Below, piece after piece: positions 41,753 to 50,776 of a stretch of DNA of 64,000 bases; positions within the stretch are counted from its first letter, which is position 1, and the number at the start of each line of letters is the position of its first letter. The stretch comes from Pseudomonas sp. ADAK13 (lineage in GTDB: Bacteria; Pseudomonadota; Gammaproteobacteria; Pseudomonadales; Pseudomonadaceae). The stretch lies in NCBI RefSeq assembly GCF_012935715.1, contig NZ_CP052860.1, positions 2,294,001-2,358,000 of the forward strand. The letters run 5' to 3'. The position numbers were made by a program, and so were the translations under genes. The notes under the pieces were generated by a model, which was not told where the DNA came from, did no database searches, and saw only the letters and a program-made list of their open reading frames with translations.

Positions 41753-42619
41753 TCATTGGGATGTAAGCAAAGGCGGGCGGCGCAGCAAGCCGTGCACCGG
41801 ACCGAAGACCACGGACAGCAGGTACAAGCCGCCAGCCACCAGCACAATCGCCGGGCCGCTGGGCAGCGAGTAGTAGAACGACAACAACAAGCCAAGCCAC
41901 ACCGACAGGCATCCCAGCACCGCCGATATCGCGATCAACACCGGCAGGCGCCGGCTCCAGAAGCGTGAAGCAATCGCCGGCAACATCATCAAGCCGACCA
42001 CCATCAGGGCGCCGATGGCCTGGAAACCGATCACCAGGTTCAGCACCACCAGGGTCAAAAACAGACCGTGGGCCAGCGGGCCGAGGCGGCTGACGGTTTG
42101 CAGGAACAGCGGATCGAGGGTGTCCAGCAGCAGCGGTTTGTAGATCACCACCATGGCGATCAGGCTGAAGCCCGAGACCCAGAGCATGCCGGTGAGGGTC
42201 GGGCCGTCGACCGCCAGGGCCGAGCCGAACAGCAGGTGCAGCAGGTCCAGGCGCTTGCCGGCGAGGCCGAGGATCAGCACGCCGCTGGCCAGGGAAATCG
42301 GGTAGATGGCGGCGAGGCTGGCGTCTTCCTTCAGCCCTGTGCGGCGGGTGATCCAGGCGGCGAGGCCGGCCATGCTCAGGCCGGCGCCCAGGCCACCGAT
42401 GGTCAGCGCGGGCAGGCTCAGGCCGGCAAACCAGAAGCCCAACGCGGCGCCGGGCAGGATGCCGTGTGACACCGCGTCACCGATCAGGCTCATGCGGCGC
42501 AGGATCAGGAAAACCCCCAGCGGCGCGGTGCTGCACGCCAATACCAGACCGCCGAGAAGCGCGCGGCGCATAAAAACAAAGTCGAGAAACGGCATCCACA
42601 AGTGAGCGGCGAAGTGCAT
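41753..42619 (-). CDS. znuB: Zinc ABC transporter permease (ZnuB-like)
   Basis: A 288-aa inner membrane protein with about eight helices and the family signatures RRMSLIGDAVSHGILPGAAL and GFQAIGALMVVGLMMLPAI. It forms the membrane channel of the zinc ABC importer. Its ATG shares one base with the znuC stop (TGATG), and znuA follows 11 bases after its end, so the three transporter genes are one transcript in the order ATPase, permease, binding protein. Confidence 0.94.
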   Translation of the reverse strand: MHFAAHLWMPFLDFVFMRRALLGGLVLACSTAPLGVFLILRRMSLIGDAVSHGILPGAALGFWFAGLSLPALTIGGLGAGLSMAGLAAWITRRTGLKEDASLAAIYPISLASGVLILGLAGKRLDLLHLLFGSALAVDGPTLTGMLWVSGFSLIAMVVIYKPLLLDTLDPLFLQTVSRLGPLAHGLFLTLVVLNLVIGFQAIGALMVVGLMMLPAIASRFWSRRLPVLIAISAVLGCLSVWLGLLLSFYYSLPSGPAIVLVAGGLYLLSVVFGPVHGLLRRPPLLTSQ

Positions 42620-43287
42620 CAGGCCACCTGCATGTGCGGCTGCGGGCGGATCAGTTCTTTGCTGGAGCCGAACACGCAGCCACTGCTTTTGATCTGCACC
42701 ACTTGCTGGGTGTGCTGGCGGACGGAGCCGAGGTCATGGCACACCACCACCACCGTGCGGCCTTCGTCGTGCCAGGCGTGAATGTGTTTCCAGCACAGGG
42801 CCTGGCCGTCTTCGTCGAGGGCGGCGTGGGGTTCGTCCAGCAGCAACACCGGCGACTCGGCCAGGCTCATGCGGGCGAGCAGGGCGCGTTGCAGTTCACC
42901 ACCCGACAAGGCCATCAACGGCCGATGCTCCAGGCCACTGAGGCACCAGTCTTCGAGCACGGCGTTCAAGCGTTCGGTGCGTTGTTGCGGGGTTTGCTTG
43001 CTGCCCCAGAACCCGGCGGCCACCAACTCTTGCAGGCTGATGGGGAACTGGCGGTCAAGGTTCTGTTGCTGGGGCAGGAACGACAGCCCACCGCGGCGTG
43101 GAACATCAATCGTCACTTTCCCGGCCAGGGGCTTCTGCAGGCCGGCGATGACTTTCAGCAGGCTGCTTTTACCAGTGCCGTTGGCGCCGATGATGCCGGT
43201 GAGGCTGCCTTTTTCCAGGGTGAAATCGATAGCCGGGGTGAGTGGTTGGCCGGGGGCGCCCCAGCGCAAGGCGGTGCAGGTGATCAT
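42619..43287 (-). CDS. znuC: Zinc ABC transporter ATP-binding protein (ZnuC-like)
   Basis: A 222-aa ATPase with Walker A GANGTGKSSLL, signature LSGGELQRALLARM, Walker B PVLLLDEPHAALD and the switch His in VVVVCHDLGSV. It powers the ZnuABC importer from the cytoplasmic side. It overlaps the folE2 stop by four bases (ATGA), so it is in the same operon downstream of folE2. A second znuCB set with the zur gene is expected elsewhere in the genome. Confidence 0.93.
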   Translation of the reverse strand: MITCTALRWGAPGQPLTPAIDFTLEKGSLTGIIGANGTGKSSLLKVIAGLQKPLAGKVTIDVPRRGGLSFLPQQQNLDRQFPISLQELVAAGFWGSKQTPQQRTERLNAVLEDWCLSGLEHRPLMALSGGELQRALLARMSLAESPVLLLDEPHAALDEDGQALCWKHIHAWHDEGRTVVVVCHDLGSVRQHTQQVVQIKSSGCVFGSSKELIRPQPHMQVA

Positions 43288-44180
43288 TCGGAAGGTCTCG
43301 TCCAGCGGCTTTCAGCTACGGCATCGTGCGCGTGCAGGCTTTCGGCGTGGATCACTTTCAAGTGGAAGGCTTTGACTGCATCCGAGCGTTTCAAGGCGAG
43401 GTTGAGGCGGCGGGCGGCGTCTTCGCAGAACATCAGGTTCTGCCCGTTGGCCAGGGCGAAGGCTTGTTCGTCCGCGCGCTTTACGGCGGTTTGTACGGCG
43501 GTGCCGAGGGCGGCTTCGGTCTCGTCGATCAGTTGTTTCAACGGCAGTGTTGGTTGATCGCCCTCAAGGAGGATCTGCAACAGTGCACTGCTGCGCTGGC
43601 TGTGGGGCGTGGCGACGATGCCGTTGGCGCTGCCCAGCCAGGTCAGCACGTCTTCGTGTTGCAGCGGCGTGTTGGCAAAGTCTTCAATAAATTGCTGCTG
43701 AATCAATTGCCTGGCGAGGGCAGCCGAGCATGGGCAGGTTGAAGAGTAGGTAACGTCAATTTTTAGTTCCACGTGGAACATCTGGTTTTCCAGGCGCGCT
43801 TCGATGCTCACCGGATAGCTTTTCCAGCCGGCCAATGGGCTGACCAACGCGGGACGTTTCAGCAACAGGTCTGCATGAATTCGCAGGTAGGCATTTGTGG
43901 ATAAACCTTCATGACTGTCGAGAAAACGTTGCAATACACTGCGCAGCAGTGCTGGCGAAAGCGGCTGTTGCTCAAGCATCTCCAGCGCCAGGTAAAGCCG
44001 CGACATATGAATACCTCGGGCCTCACCGTCGTCCAGGCTAACGCCGGCATCGGCTTTGGCGCTGAGGCGCTGGCCGTCGATCTGAATGGGCAGGGCAATG
44101 CCGCACATGCCCACCCAATCGAGCGGCAAGGCTTGGCGTGAAGCCTGCGCGGCGATATCGGGCAGAGTCAGCGCGTTCAT
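43284..44180 (-). CDS. folE2: Zinc-independent GTP cyclohydrolase (FolE2)
   Basis: The ATG at 44180 fits family starts (MNALTLPDIAAQA) and gives 298 aa; ATG at 44192 adds four residues. The FolE2 (GCYH-IB) hallmarks are ADAGVSLDDGEARGIHMSRLY and TYSSTCPCSAALARQL with the catalytic Cys. The enzyme makes dihydroneopterin triphosphate for folate using other metals when zinc-dependent FolE fails. It is the first gene of the minus-strand operon, and a Zur-box-like site lies 33 bases upstream of its start. Confidence 0.94.
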   Translation of the reverse strand: MNALTLPDIAAQASRQALPLDWVGMCGIALPIQIDGQRLSAKADAGVSLDDGEARGIHMSRLYLALEMLEQQPLSPALLRSVLQRFLDSHEGLSTNAYLRIHADLLLKRPALVSPLAGWKSYPVSIEARLENQMFHVELKIDVTYSSTCPCSAALARQLIQQQFIEDFANTPLQHEDVLTWLGSANGIVATPHSQRSSALLQILLEGDQPTLPLKQLIDETEAALGTAVQTAVKRADEQAFALANGQNLMFCEDAARRLNLALKRSDAVKAFHLKVIHAESLHAHDAVAESRWTRPSE

Positions 44181-44212
44181 GAGCAGGTCCATCGTTGGAA
44201 ATAAAAAGACAT

Positions 44213-44225
44213 GTTATATTATTAC
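44213..44225. promoter_or_regulatory. Zur-box-like site between folE2 and the amidase gene
   Basis: GTTATATTATTAC matches the Zur palindrome GTTATAnTATAAC at all but one base. It lies in the 128-base gap between two divergent genes of the zinc-starvation set, so it can control both directions. Confidence 0.7.
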
Positions 44226-44308
44226 TATTGAGTCGACGAAAGTTTTTCTGCTCTGTCTTTTATTCAGTCATGTCGAGTACGGAAGCTCCTTTATTTGCGG
44301 TGTAAGTC

Positions 44309-45532
44309 ATGCACAGACGTCAACTCCTCAACCTGCTGCTGGCCAGTGCGGTGTTCACCTTGCCCTTGGGCGTGTCTGCCGCGCAGATCCGCAATGCACG
44401 GCTGTGGCGTTCGGATAACAAGCTGCGGCTGGTGCTGGACCTCAGCGGCCCGGTGCAATACAAGACCTTTACCCTGACCGCGCCGGAGCGGTTGATCATT
44501 GATTTGAGCGGCGCGAAGCTGACCGGGGATTTCAGCCAACTGGCCCTGACCAACAGCGGCATTACCTCGATTCGCTCGGGGCACTTTGGCCAGGGTGATA
44601 CGCGGATCGTGCTGGATCTGAAGGCGCCGATGCAGCTCAACAGCTTTCTGCTGCCGCCGCAGGATGGCCAGGGCCACCGCCTGGTGCTGGACCTGACCAG
44701 CGCCACTCACGCACCTCAGCAAATCGCGGCAGCGCCGGCGGCCTTGGCTGCACCCTTGGCGGCACCCGTGGACAAGGCGCATCCGAAACGCGACATCATC
44801 GTGGTGGTCGACCCCGGCCATGGTGGCAAGGACCCGGGCGCTATCGGCTCGAAGGGCCAGCGCGAAAAAGACGTGGTGCTGTCCATCGCCCAACTGCTGG
44901 CCAAGCGTCTGAAGCGCGAGAAGGGCTTTGATGTGAAGCTGGTGCGCAACGACGACTTCTTCGTGCCGCTGCGTAAACGCGTGGACATCGCCCGCCAGCA
45001 CAAGGCCGACATGTTTATCTCGGTGCACGCCGATGCAGCGCCACGGCTGACGGCGTCCGGCGCTTCTGTCTATGCGTTGTCGGAAGGTGGCGCGACGTCC
45101 GCCACTGCGCGGTTCATGGCGCAGCGGGAAAACGGCGCCGACCTGTTGGGCGCCACCACCTTGCTCAATCTCAAGGACAAGGACCCGATGCTGGCCGGGG
45201 TGATTCTCGACATGTCGATGAACGCCACCATCGCCTCCAGCCTGCAACTGGGCAGCTCGGTGCTGGGCAGCCTGCAAAGCATCACCACGCTGCATCAAAA
45301 GCGCGTGGAGCAGGCCGGTTTTGCGGTGCTCAAGTCGCCTGACGTGCCGTCGATCCTGGTAGAAACCGGGTTTATCTCCAACACCCAGGACGCCCAGCGG
45401 CTGGTCACCGCACGCCATCAACAGGCGGTGGCAGACGGTTTATTTGAAGGGCTGAAAAACTACTTCCAGAAGAACCCGCCGATGAACAGCTACATGGCCT
45501 GGGTTCAGGAGCAGAAGAATGGCCAGGTCTAA
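44309..45532 (+). CDS. N-acetylmuramoyl-L-alanine amidase
   Basis: A 407-aa periplasmic protein with a twin-arginine-like signal (RRQLLNLLLASAVFTLPLGV), an AMIN domain (about 25-135, binding the cell wall) and an Amidase_3 domain (about 160-395) with VDPGHGGKDPGA, EKDVVLSIAQLL, SVHADAAP and LVETGFISN, which hold the zinc ligands His, Glu, His and the catalytic Glu. It splits cell-wall peptides from sugar for cell separation. In P. aeruginosa an amidase (PA5538) belongs to the zinc-regulated cluster, and this gene sits next to the Zur-box-like site. It likely backs up another amidase under low zinc. Confidence 0.92.
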   Translation: MHRRQLLNLLLASAVFTLPLGVSAAQIRNARLWRSDNKLRLVLDLSGPVQYKTFTLTAPERLIIDLSGAKLTGDFSQLALTNSGITSIRSGHFGQGDTRIVLDLKAPMQLNSFLLPPQDGQGHRLVLDLTSATHAPQQIAAAPAALAAPLAAPVDKAHPKRDIIVVVDPGHGGKDPGAIGSKGQREKDVVLSIAQLLAKRLKREKGFDVKLVRNDDFFVPLRKRVDIARQHKADMFISVHADAAPRLTASGASVYALSEGGATSATARFMAQRENGADLLGATTLLNLKDKDPMLAGVILDMSMNATIASSLQLGSSVLGSLQSITTLHQKRVEQAGFAVLKSPDVPSILVETGFISNTQDAQRLVTARHQQAVADGLFEGLKNYFQKNPPMNSYMAWVQEQKNGQV

Positions 45533-45897
45533 CAGCCGGTAATCCGGCTACAGGTGAACTTGGCGCTGGCGCCACCCGAACTGGAAAACCGGTTGAGGGT
45601 GGTCCAGCCCACTCGCCGCGTGTAGCCCACCCACGCTTCACCATCGGACGCCAACCCGGTAAAGAACGTCAGTTGCCCGTAGCGGCTGCTGGTCTGTGCC
45701 CAATAGCGTTTGCCGATCACCTCGAAGCCCCGCAAATACGTAGTGCTGCCTGCCGTCGCGACGCTGTAGGCGTTGCCCTGCGCGTCGACGCACGCCAGCA
45801 GGTTGGCGCTGCGGGTGCAGTTGGCCAGCAGGCTGGGTACTTGGGCGTTGGCCTGGCCCGCCACGATCAGCAACACAGCGCACAACAGGTATTTCAT
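45529..45897 (-). CDS. Small secreted protein of unknown function (PA5537-like position)
   Basis: The ATG at 45897 gives 122 aa with a signal peptide (YLLCAVLLIVAGQANA) and a mature part with four Cys (NCTRSA, LACVDA, FTCSRI and the final GC), probably two disulfides. I know no domain. Its position between the amidase and dksA2, and the end overlapping the amidase stop by four bases, match a small hypothetical gene in the P. aeruginosa cluster. It is divergent from dksA2 across a Zur-box-like site, so it may be zinc-regulated as well. Confidence 0.72.
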   Translation of the reverse strand: MKYLLCAVLLIVAGQANAQVPSLLANCTRSANLLACVDAQGNAYSVATAGSTTYLRGFEVIGKRYWAQTSSRYGQLTFFTGLASDGEAWVGYTRRVGWTTLNRFSSSGGASAKFTCSRITGC

Positions 45898-45977
45898 AGA
45901 GGCTCTCGGGGCGTTAGTCGGCTGCAAGCATTGCGCCCTTCGTCACTGCGGGCAAGGGGGATTGGCTTATTTGCACT

Positions 45978-45990
45978 GTTATACTATAAC
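45978..45990. promoter_or_regulatory. Perfect Zur-box-like palindrome upstream of dksA2
   Basis: GTTATACTATAAC is an exact match to GTTATAnTATAAC, 35 bases before the dksA2 ATG and 81 bases from the start of the divergent small gene. It is the better of the two Zur-like sites here. Confidence 0.85.
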
Positions 45991-46024
45991 ATTAAAAAAC
46001 AGCCTGACCCGTGAACCCTCTCCG

Positions 46025-46429
46025 ATGACCGAACAAGACCTTCTCGCCCAACCGTCCGCCGATTACATGAATGAAGCCCAGCAAGGGTTCTTCCGCGAGC
46101 TGTTGCTGGCCCAGCGCACTGAGCTGCAAACGCGCATCGACGCTGAATTCATGGTACTGCGCGAACAGGAACCCAACAGCGACCCCGCCGATGTCGGCAG
46201 CGCTGAAGAACAGCGCCAATGGCAACTGCGCCTGCTGGAGCGCGAAAAGAAGCTGTTGGACAAGATCGACGAAGCCCTGGAGCACCTGGCCCGCGGCGAA
46301 TACGGCTGGTGCCGCGAAACCGGCGAGCCCATCGGCCTCAAGCGCCTGTTGCTGCGCCCCACGGCCACCCTGTGTATCGAAGCCAAAGAACGTGAAGAGC
46401 TGCGCGAACGCCATCAACGGGCGATTTGA
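46025..46429 (+). CDS. dksA2: Zinc-free DksA paralogue (DksA2)
   Basis: The ATG at 46025 gives 134 aa. The coiled-coil tip Asp pair is kept as Asp53 and Asp56 in SDPADVGS. In DksA four Cys hold zinc; here only Cys96 and Cys117 remain, with Thr99 and Ala120 in the other two places, the pattern of DksA2 that folds without zinc. It binds RNA polymerase with ppGpp and replaces DksA during zinc shortage. It follows a perfect Zur-like palindrome and is followed 28 bases later by zigA. Confidence 0.94.
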   Translation: MTEQDLLAQPSADYMNEAQQGFFRELLLAQRTELQTRIDAEFMVLREQEPNSDPADVGSAEEQRQWQLRLLEREKKLLDKIDEALEHLARGEYGWCRETGEPIGLKRLLLRPTATLCIEAKEREELRERHQRAI

Positions 46430-46456
46430 CCGGCCAACCCTGATGAGGAACACCTG

Positions 46457-47662
46457 ATGCCCAATCGTCTCCCCGTTACTGTGTTGTCCGGATTTCTCGG
46501 CGCCGGTAAAAGCACGCTGCTCAACTACGTCCTGCGCAACCGCGAAAACCTGCGGGTGGCGGTGATCGTCAACGACATGAGTGAAATCAACATCGACGGC
46601 AGTGAGGTCCAGCGCGACGTCACCCTCAATCGCTCCGAAGAAAAACTGGTGGAGATGAGCAACGGCTGCATCTGCTGCACCTTGCGCGAAGACTTGCTTG
46701 AAGAAGTCGGAAAGCTCGCCAAGGAAGGTCGGTTTGATTACCTGTTGATCGAATCCACCGGCATCTCCGAACCGCTGCCGGTGGCCGAAACCTTTACCTT
46801 CCGTGATGAGGAAGGCCAGAGCCTGGCAGACATCGCCCGGCTCGACACCATGGTCACCGTGGTCGACGGCATGAACTTCCTGCTCGACTACCAGGCTGCC
46901 GAAAGCCTGGCGTCCCGGGGCGAAACTCTGGGCGAGGAAGACGAGCGCTCGATCACCGACCTGCTGATCGAGCAGATCGAATTTGCCGACGTGATTTTGA
47001 TCAGCAAGATCGACCTGATCAGCAGCAGCGAGCGCCAGGAGTTGATGGCGATCCTCGAACGCCTGAATGCCCAGGCGGAAATCATCCCGATGGTCATGGG
47101 CGAAGTGCCGCTGGCGAAGATCCTCAATACCGGTCGTTTCGACTTCGAGCGCGCTTCCCAGGCGCCGGGCTGGTTGCAGGAACTGCGGGGCGAGCATGTG
47201 CCGGAAACCGAAGAGTACGGCATCGCTTCTACCGCCTATCGTGCCCGCCGCCCCTTCCATCCACAGCGGTTTTTCGACTTTATCGATCGGCCCTGGGTGA
47301 ATGGAAAACTGCTGCGCTCCAAGGGCTTTTTCTGGCTGGCCAGTAAACACCAGGACGCCGGTAGCTGGTCCCAGGCCGGCGGCCTGATGCGCCATGGTTT
47401 TGCCGGGCGCTGGTGGCGTTTCGTGCCGAAAACCCAGTGGCCGCAGGACGAGGAAGGTATCGCCGCGATCATGAAAAACTGGCAACTGAGCACCGGCGAT
47501 TGCCGCCAGGAACTGGTGTTTATCGGGCAGAACATCGACTTCGCGCAGATGACTGCCGAGCTCGACGCCTGCCTGCTGACCGACGATGAAATGGCCACGG
47601 GTGTCGAAGGTTGGCGCTTGTTGGCTGATCCCTTTGGCCCTTGGTTCGACGAGGCAGCCTGA
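46457..47662 (+). CDS. zigA: COG0523-family GTPase, zinc metallochaperone ZigA
   Basis: A 401-aa CobW/COG0523 GTPase. Walker A is GFLGAGKST (12-20), the metal-binding CxCC is Cys71-Ile-Cys73-Cys74 in [10 protein letters not shown], and the GTPase Walker B-like part is [11 protein letters not shown]. The C-terminal CobW_C domain is present from about residue 275 ([12 protein letters not shown]). ZigA-type proteins are thought to give zinc to chosen enzymes during shortage. Its stop overlaps the start of the DUF1826 gene by one base. Confidence 0.92.
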   Translation: MPNRLPVTVLSGFLGAGKSTLLNYVLRNRENLRVAVIVNDMSEINIDGSEVQRDVTLNRSEEKLVEMSNGCICCTLREDLLEEVGKLAKEGRFDYLLIESTGISEPLPVAETFTFRDEEGQSLADIARLDTMVTVVDGMNFLLDYQAAESLASRGETLGEEDERSITDLLIEQIEFADVILISKIDLISSSERQELMAILERLNAQAEIIPMVMGEVPLAKILNTGRFDFERASQAPGWLQELRGEHVPETEEYGIASTAYRARRPFHPQRFFDFIDRPWVNGKLLRSKGFFWLASKHQDAGSWSQAGGLMRHGFAGRWWRFVPKTQWPQDEEGIAAIMKNWQLSTGDCRQELVFIGQNIDFAQMTAELDACLLTDDEMATGVEGWRLLADPFGPWFDEAA

Positions 47663-48306
47663 TGCTGGCACCGACCCTGAAACTGCGCCCGGTGATTCGC
47701 CAGATCCACGGCGAAACCCCGGCCGTGCTCACGGATATCCTTGAGGACGGCGTAAACCTTGCCGTGTGGCAGCGCCAGTTGCCTCTGCATATCGCCGAGT
47801 TTGGCGCGTTGCTGGTGGCGCTCAACGAGCCGCTGGCCGAGTCGCTGGTGGTTGAGCTGAATACTGAAGACGCCGCGCCCAACTTGCAGGACTTCGCAGC
47901 AGGCTGCCGAGACCTTGAAGGCTACGAAGGCTTTATTGCCGATGTGTCGTGGCTGATCAGCGCCTTTGCCTGTTTGCTGGGTGCCAAGCGCATCGGCGTG
48001 CGTTTGCGGTTGTTGGACAAGGCCATGTGCCCGCGTTTTCACGTGGACCACGTGCCGGTGCGGCTGATCACCACCTACGCCGGCATCGGCAGCCAATGGT
48101 TGCGCGAAGGCGTGATGGAGCGGCGGCACCTGAGCCAGGCGAGTGCGGAGCCGCAAGAGCGCATTGAGCAAATCCACTGTGGTGAAGTGGCCTTGCTCAA
48201 AGGCGAAAAATGGCACGGCAACGAAGGTTTTGGCCTGATCCATCGCTCGCCGCCGCTGCCAGCGGATGAGCGACGGTTGATTCTGACGCTGGATTGGTTG
48301 GCGTAA
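47662..48306 (+). CDS. DUF1826 domain-containing protein
   Basis: From ATG at 47662 (TGATG overlap with zigA) the protein is 214 aa and soluble. DUF1826 features are ISAFACLLGAKRIGVRLR, then LLDKAMCPRFHVDHVPVRL with one Cys and two His, and KWHGNEGFGLIHRSPP. A His-x-Asp (HVD) and a distant His are consistent with a metal site, possibly an oxygenase-like fold, but the function is unknown. Its coupling to zigA suggests that it is a client or partner of the metallochaperone. Confidence 0.85.
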   Translation: MLAPTLKLRPVIRQIHGETPAVLTDILEDGVNLAVWQRQLPLHIAEFGALLVALNEPLAESLVVELNTEDAAPNLQDFAAGCRDLEGYEGFIADVSWLISAFACLLGAKRIGVRLRLLDKAMCPRFHVDHVPVRLITTYAGIGSQWLREGVMERRHLSQASAEPQERIEQIHCGEVALLKGEKWHGNEGFGLIHRSPPLPADERRLILTLDWLA

Positions 48307-48339
48307 CCGGGTAGGATCAAAACTCTCTACACGGTCTGA

Positions 48340-49314
48340 ATGATGCCCGCCATGCTGCAGAACATACCTACCCACGTGATTGCCGGTCCCTTGGGCGCCG
48401 GCAAGACCAGCCTGATCAAGCACCTGCTGGCCCAGCGTCCGGCCAACGAGCGTTGGGCGGTGTTGATCAATGAATTCGGGCAGATTGGCCTGGATGCCGC
48501 GTTGCTGACCCGTGATGACGACGGTATTGCCCTTGGTGAAGTGGCGGGTGGCTGCCTGTGCTGCGTTAACGGGGCGCCTTTCCAGGTAGGGCTGGGCCGT
48601 TTGTTGCGTAAGGCCCAGCCCGACCGGCTGTTTATCGAGCCGTCTGGGTTGGGGCATCCGGCGCAGTTGCTCAAGCAACTGCGGGAAGCGCCCTGGCAGC
48701 AGGTGCTGGCGGTGCAGCCGTGCGTTCTGGTGCTCGACGCCCAGGCGTTGGCGGCGGGTAAGCCCCTGCCTGAGGCCCAGCGTGAAGCCTTGGCCAGTGC
48801 CGGGCTGCTGGTATTAAACAAGAATGAAACCCTCAGTGACGCGCAGCGCCTGGCGGTTCAAGGGCAATTGCCTGACCGGCCGATTTATTGGACGCAGCAG
48901 GCGCAGTTGCCCCTGGCGCAATTACCGGGGTTGAACGCACAAGCCGCAGCGGCTGTGGATAACTTCGAGGTGCCCAAGGGTGTGGGGCAAATGCCGGCAA
49001 TCTGGACGGACCCTGCATTGCCGATCTGCCTCAGCCAAGGTCAGGAAGGTGGCTGGAGCATTGGCTGGCGCTGGCATCCTGGCCAACAATTCGACCGACA
49101 GCGCCTTCAAAACTGGCTGGCGTCGTTGGCCTGGCGACGGGCGAAACTTGTTATCCACAGCCTGGATGGCTGGGTGTCGGCCAACGCTGTGGATAACGCC
49201 CCGTTAGCCTGGCAACCCAGCGAGTGGCGCCGGGATTCGCGTATCGAATTGATCTTCAGTGAAGCGCAGGATGTTGCGCAATTGCAGGATGCGTTAGCCG
49301 CTTGCCGTCAGTGA
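48340..49314 (+). CDS. Second COG0523-family GTPase (CobW-like)
   Basis: A 324-aa protein. Walker A is GPLGAGKTS, CxCC is Cys72-Leu-Cys74-Cys75 in GGCLCCVNGA, and a Walker B-like part is RLFIEPSGLGHP. It is shorter than ZigA and its C-terminal region (from about 200) is divergent. A start at 48352 (MLQNIPTHV) fits the family as well as the one chosen. It overlaps the end of the convergent DUF3301 gene by a few bases. It lies 33 bases after DUF1826, so it may be the last gene of the zinc operon. The metal and target are unknown. Confidence 0.88.
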   Translation: MMPAMLQNIPTHVIAGPLGAGKTSLIKHLLAQRPANERWAVLINEFGQIGLDAALLTRDDDGIALGEVAGGCLCCVNGAPFQVGLGRLLRKAQPDRLFIEPSGLGHPAQLLKQLREAPWQQVLAVQPCVLVLDAQALAAGKPLPEAQREALASAGLLVLNKNETLSDAQRLAVQGQLPDRPIYWTQQAQLPLAQLPGLNAQAAAAVDNFEVPKGVGQMPAIWTDPALPICLSQGQEGGWSIGWRWHPGQQFDRQRLQNWLASLAWRRAKLVIHSLDGWVSANAVDNAPLAWQPSEWRRDSRIELIFSEAQDVAQLQDALAACRQ

Positions 49315-49706
49315 CGGGTCTTGCTGTTGCCGTGCTCCTGGCGCCACTGGCTAAGCTCGATGATCTCGGCGCTGGGCAGCGGCGTCTTGATCTCGAACGG
49401 GTAGGGCGCCAGCTCGATTTGCGCGCTGTGGGCGCCGAATTGGGTGATGGTCCCCGGGTGCCGCGCTTCGCCGGTCACGGTGAATTCGAAGTTGTAGATT
49501 CGCGCCAGGCGCCGCCGACCGCTGGCATCCTTCACAAAACCGATGCGCTTCAATGCCACAGCGCCATCGAGCAGCTCGATGTCGAGCTTGGCGCAGTGCT
49601 GCTTGACCCGTTCCAGCGCCCGCTCGCGCAGGCCGTGGTTGTGCCACAGCCAGGCAGCACCGGTCGCCAGCAGCATCAGCACGAAGATATTTCCGAGGGT
49701 CAGCAT
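49308..49706 (-). CDS. DUF3301 domain-containing membrane protein
   Basis: The ATG at 49706 gives 132 aa with one N-terminal transmembrane helix (LTLGNIFVLMLLATGAAWLW) and a soluble part containing LRERALERVKQHCAKLDIEL and a strand-rich region that ends ELSQWRQEHGN. This fits DUF3301, a family of unknown function common in gamma-proteobacteria. It is convergent with the second COG0523 gene and divergent from pdxY. Confidence 0.82.
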   Translation of the reverse strand: MLTLGNIFVLMLLATGAAWLWHNHGLRERALERVKQHCAKLDIELLDGAVALKRIGFVKDASGRRRLARIYNFEFTVTGEARHPGTITQFGAHSAQIELAPYPFEIKTPLPSAEIIELSQWRQEHGNSKTRH

Positions 49707-49823
49707 TCGATGAACTCCAACAAAGTATGGCCAGCTTAACTGCGTCTCCGGTCTGTCGTACAGGCCGCGTTTAGTCGCATACTGCGCAGCCAGAATTTCA
49801 ACGGCTTTACGGAAATCCCCTGC

Positions 49824-50696
49824 ATGAAACGTACGCCCCATCTGCTTGCGATCCAGTCTCATGTGGTCTTTGGCCACGCCGGAAACAGCGCCGCCGTGTT
49901 CCCCATGCAACGGGTCGGGGTGAACGTGTGGCCGCTCAATACCGTGCAGTTCTCCAACCACACTCAGTATGGTCAGTGGGCGGGAGAAGTGTTGGCGCCG
50001 CAGCAAATTCCTGCGCTGGTGGAAGGCATTGCGGCGATTGGCGAGCTGGGCAACTGTGATGCGGTGCTGTCAGGTTACCTGGGCAGCGCGGCCCAGGGCC
50101 GGGCGATTCTTACCGGCGTGGCGCGGATCAAGGCGATCAACCCCAAGGCCCTGTACCTGTGCGACCCGGTGATGGGCCATCCGGAAAAAGGCTGCATCGT
50201 GCCCCAGGAGGTCAGCGACTTTCTGCTGGACGAAGCGGCAGCCATGGCCGACTTCCTGTGCCCCAACCAGCTGGAGCTGGACAGCTTTGCCGGGCGCAAG
50301 CCGCAGTCGCTGTTCGATTGCCTGGGCATGGCCCGTGCTTTGTTGGCCCGTGGGCCGAAAGCGGTGCTGGTCAAACACCTGGATTACCCCGGCAAACTGC
50401 CGGACGGCTTCGAGATGTTGCTGGTGACGGCCGAAGGCAGCTGGCACCTGCGCCGGCCGCTGCTGGCGTTCCCGCGCCAGCCGGTGGGCGTGGGTGACCT
50501 GACGTCGGGCCTGTTCCTGGCGCGGGTGTTGTTGGGCGACAGCCTGGTGGCGGCCTTTGAGTTCACGGCCGCGGCGGTGCACGAAGTGCTGTTGGAAACC
50601 CAGGCGTGCGCCAGCTATGAGTTGGAACTGGTGCGCGCCCAGGACCGGATTGCCCATCCGCGGGTACGCTTTGAGGCAACGCCCATAGGGCTGTAG
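49824..50696 (+). CDS. pdxY: Pyridoxal kinase
   Basis: A 290-aa ribokinase-superfamily enzyme. The N-terminal substrate part is [20 protein letters not shown], the central strand is [14 protein letters not shown], and the ATP/anion-hole motif near the end is [16 protein letters not shown] with the catalytic Asp. PdxY phosphorylates pyridoxal to pyridoxal 5'-phosphate in the salvage pathway. It stands alone on the plus strand with its own promoter region of about 115 bases. Confidence 0.95.
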   Translation: MKRTPHLLAIQSHVVFGHAGNSAAVFPMQRVGVNVWPLNTVQFSNHTQYGQWAGEVLAPQQIPALVEGIAAIGELGNCDAVLSGYLGSAAQGRAILTGVARIKAINPKALYLCDPVMGHPEKGCIVPQEVSDFLLDEAAAMADFLCPNQLELDSFAGRKPQSLFDCLGMARALLARGPKAVLVKHLDYPGKLPDGFEMLLVTAEGSWHLRRPLLAFPRQPVGVGDLTSGLFLARVLLGDSLVAAFEFTAAAVHEVLLETQACASYELELVRAQDRIAHPRVRFEATPIGL

Positions 50697-50776
50697 GCAA
50701 ATTCCTGATTGAGCAAGGCAAAGGGCGTCCGGTAGTATCGGCCGTCTTTTTGCCCCCGCGTTCATCAAGGAAGATC

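Noticed and set aside
48954..49196. A chromosomal origin suggested by three DnaA boxes within 250 bases
   Set aside because: They lie inside a coding region with no AT-rich unwinding region and no dnaA or dnaN gene nearby.
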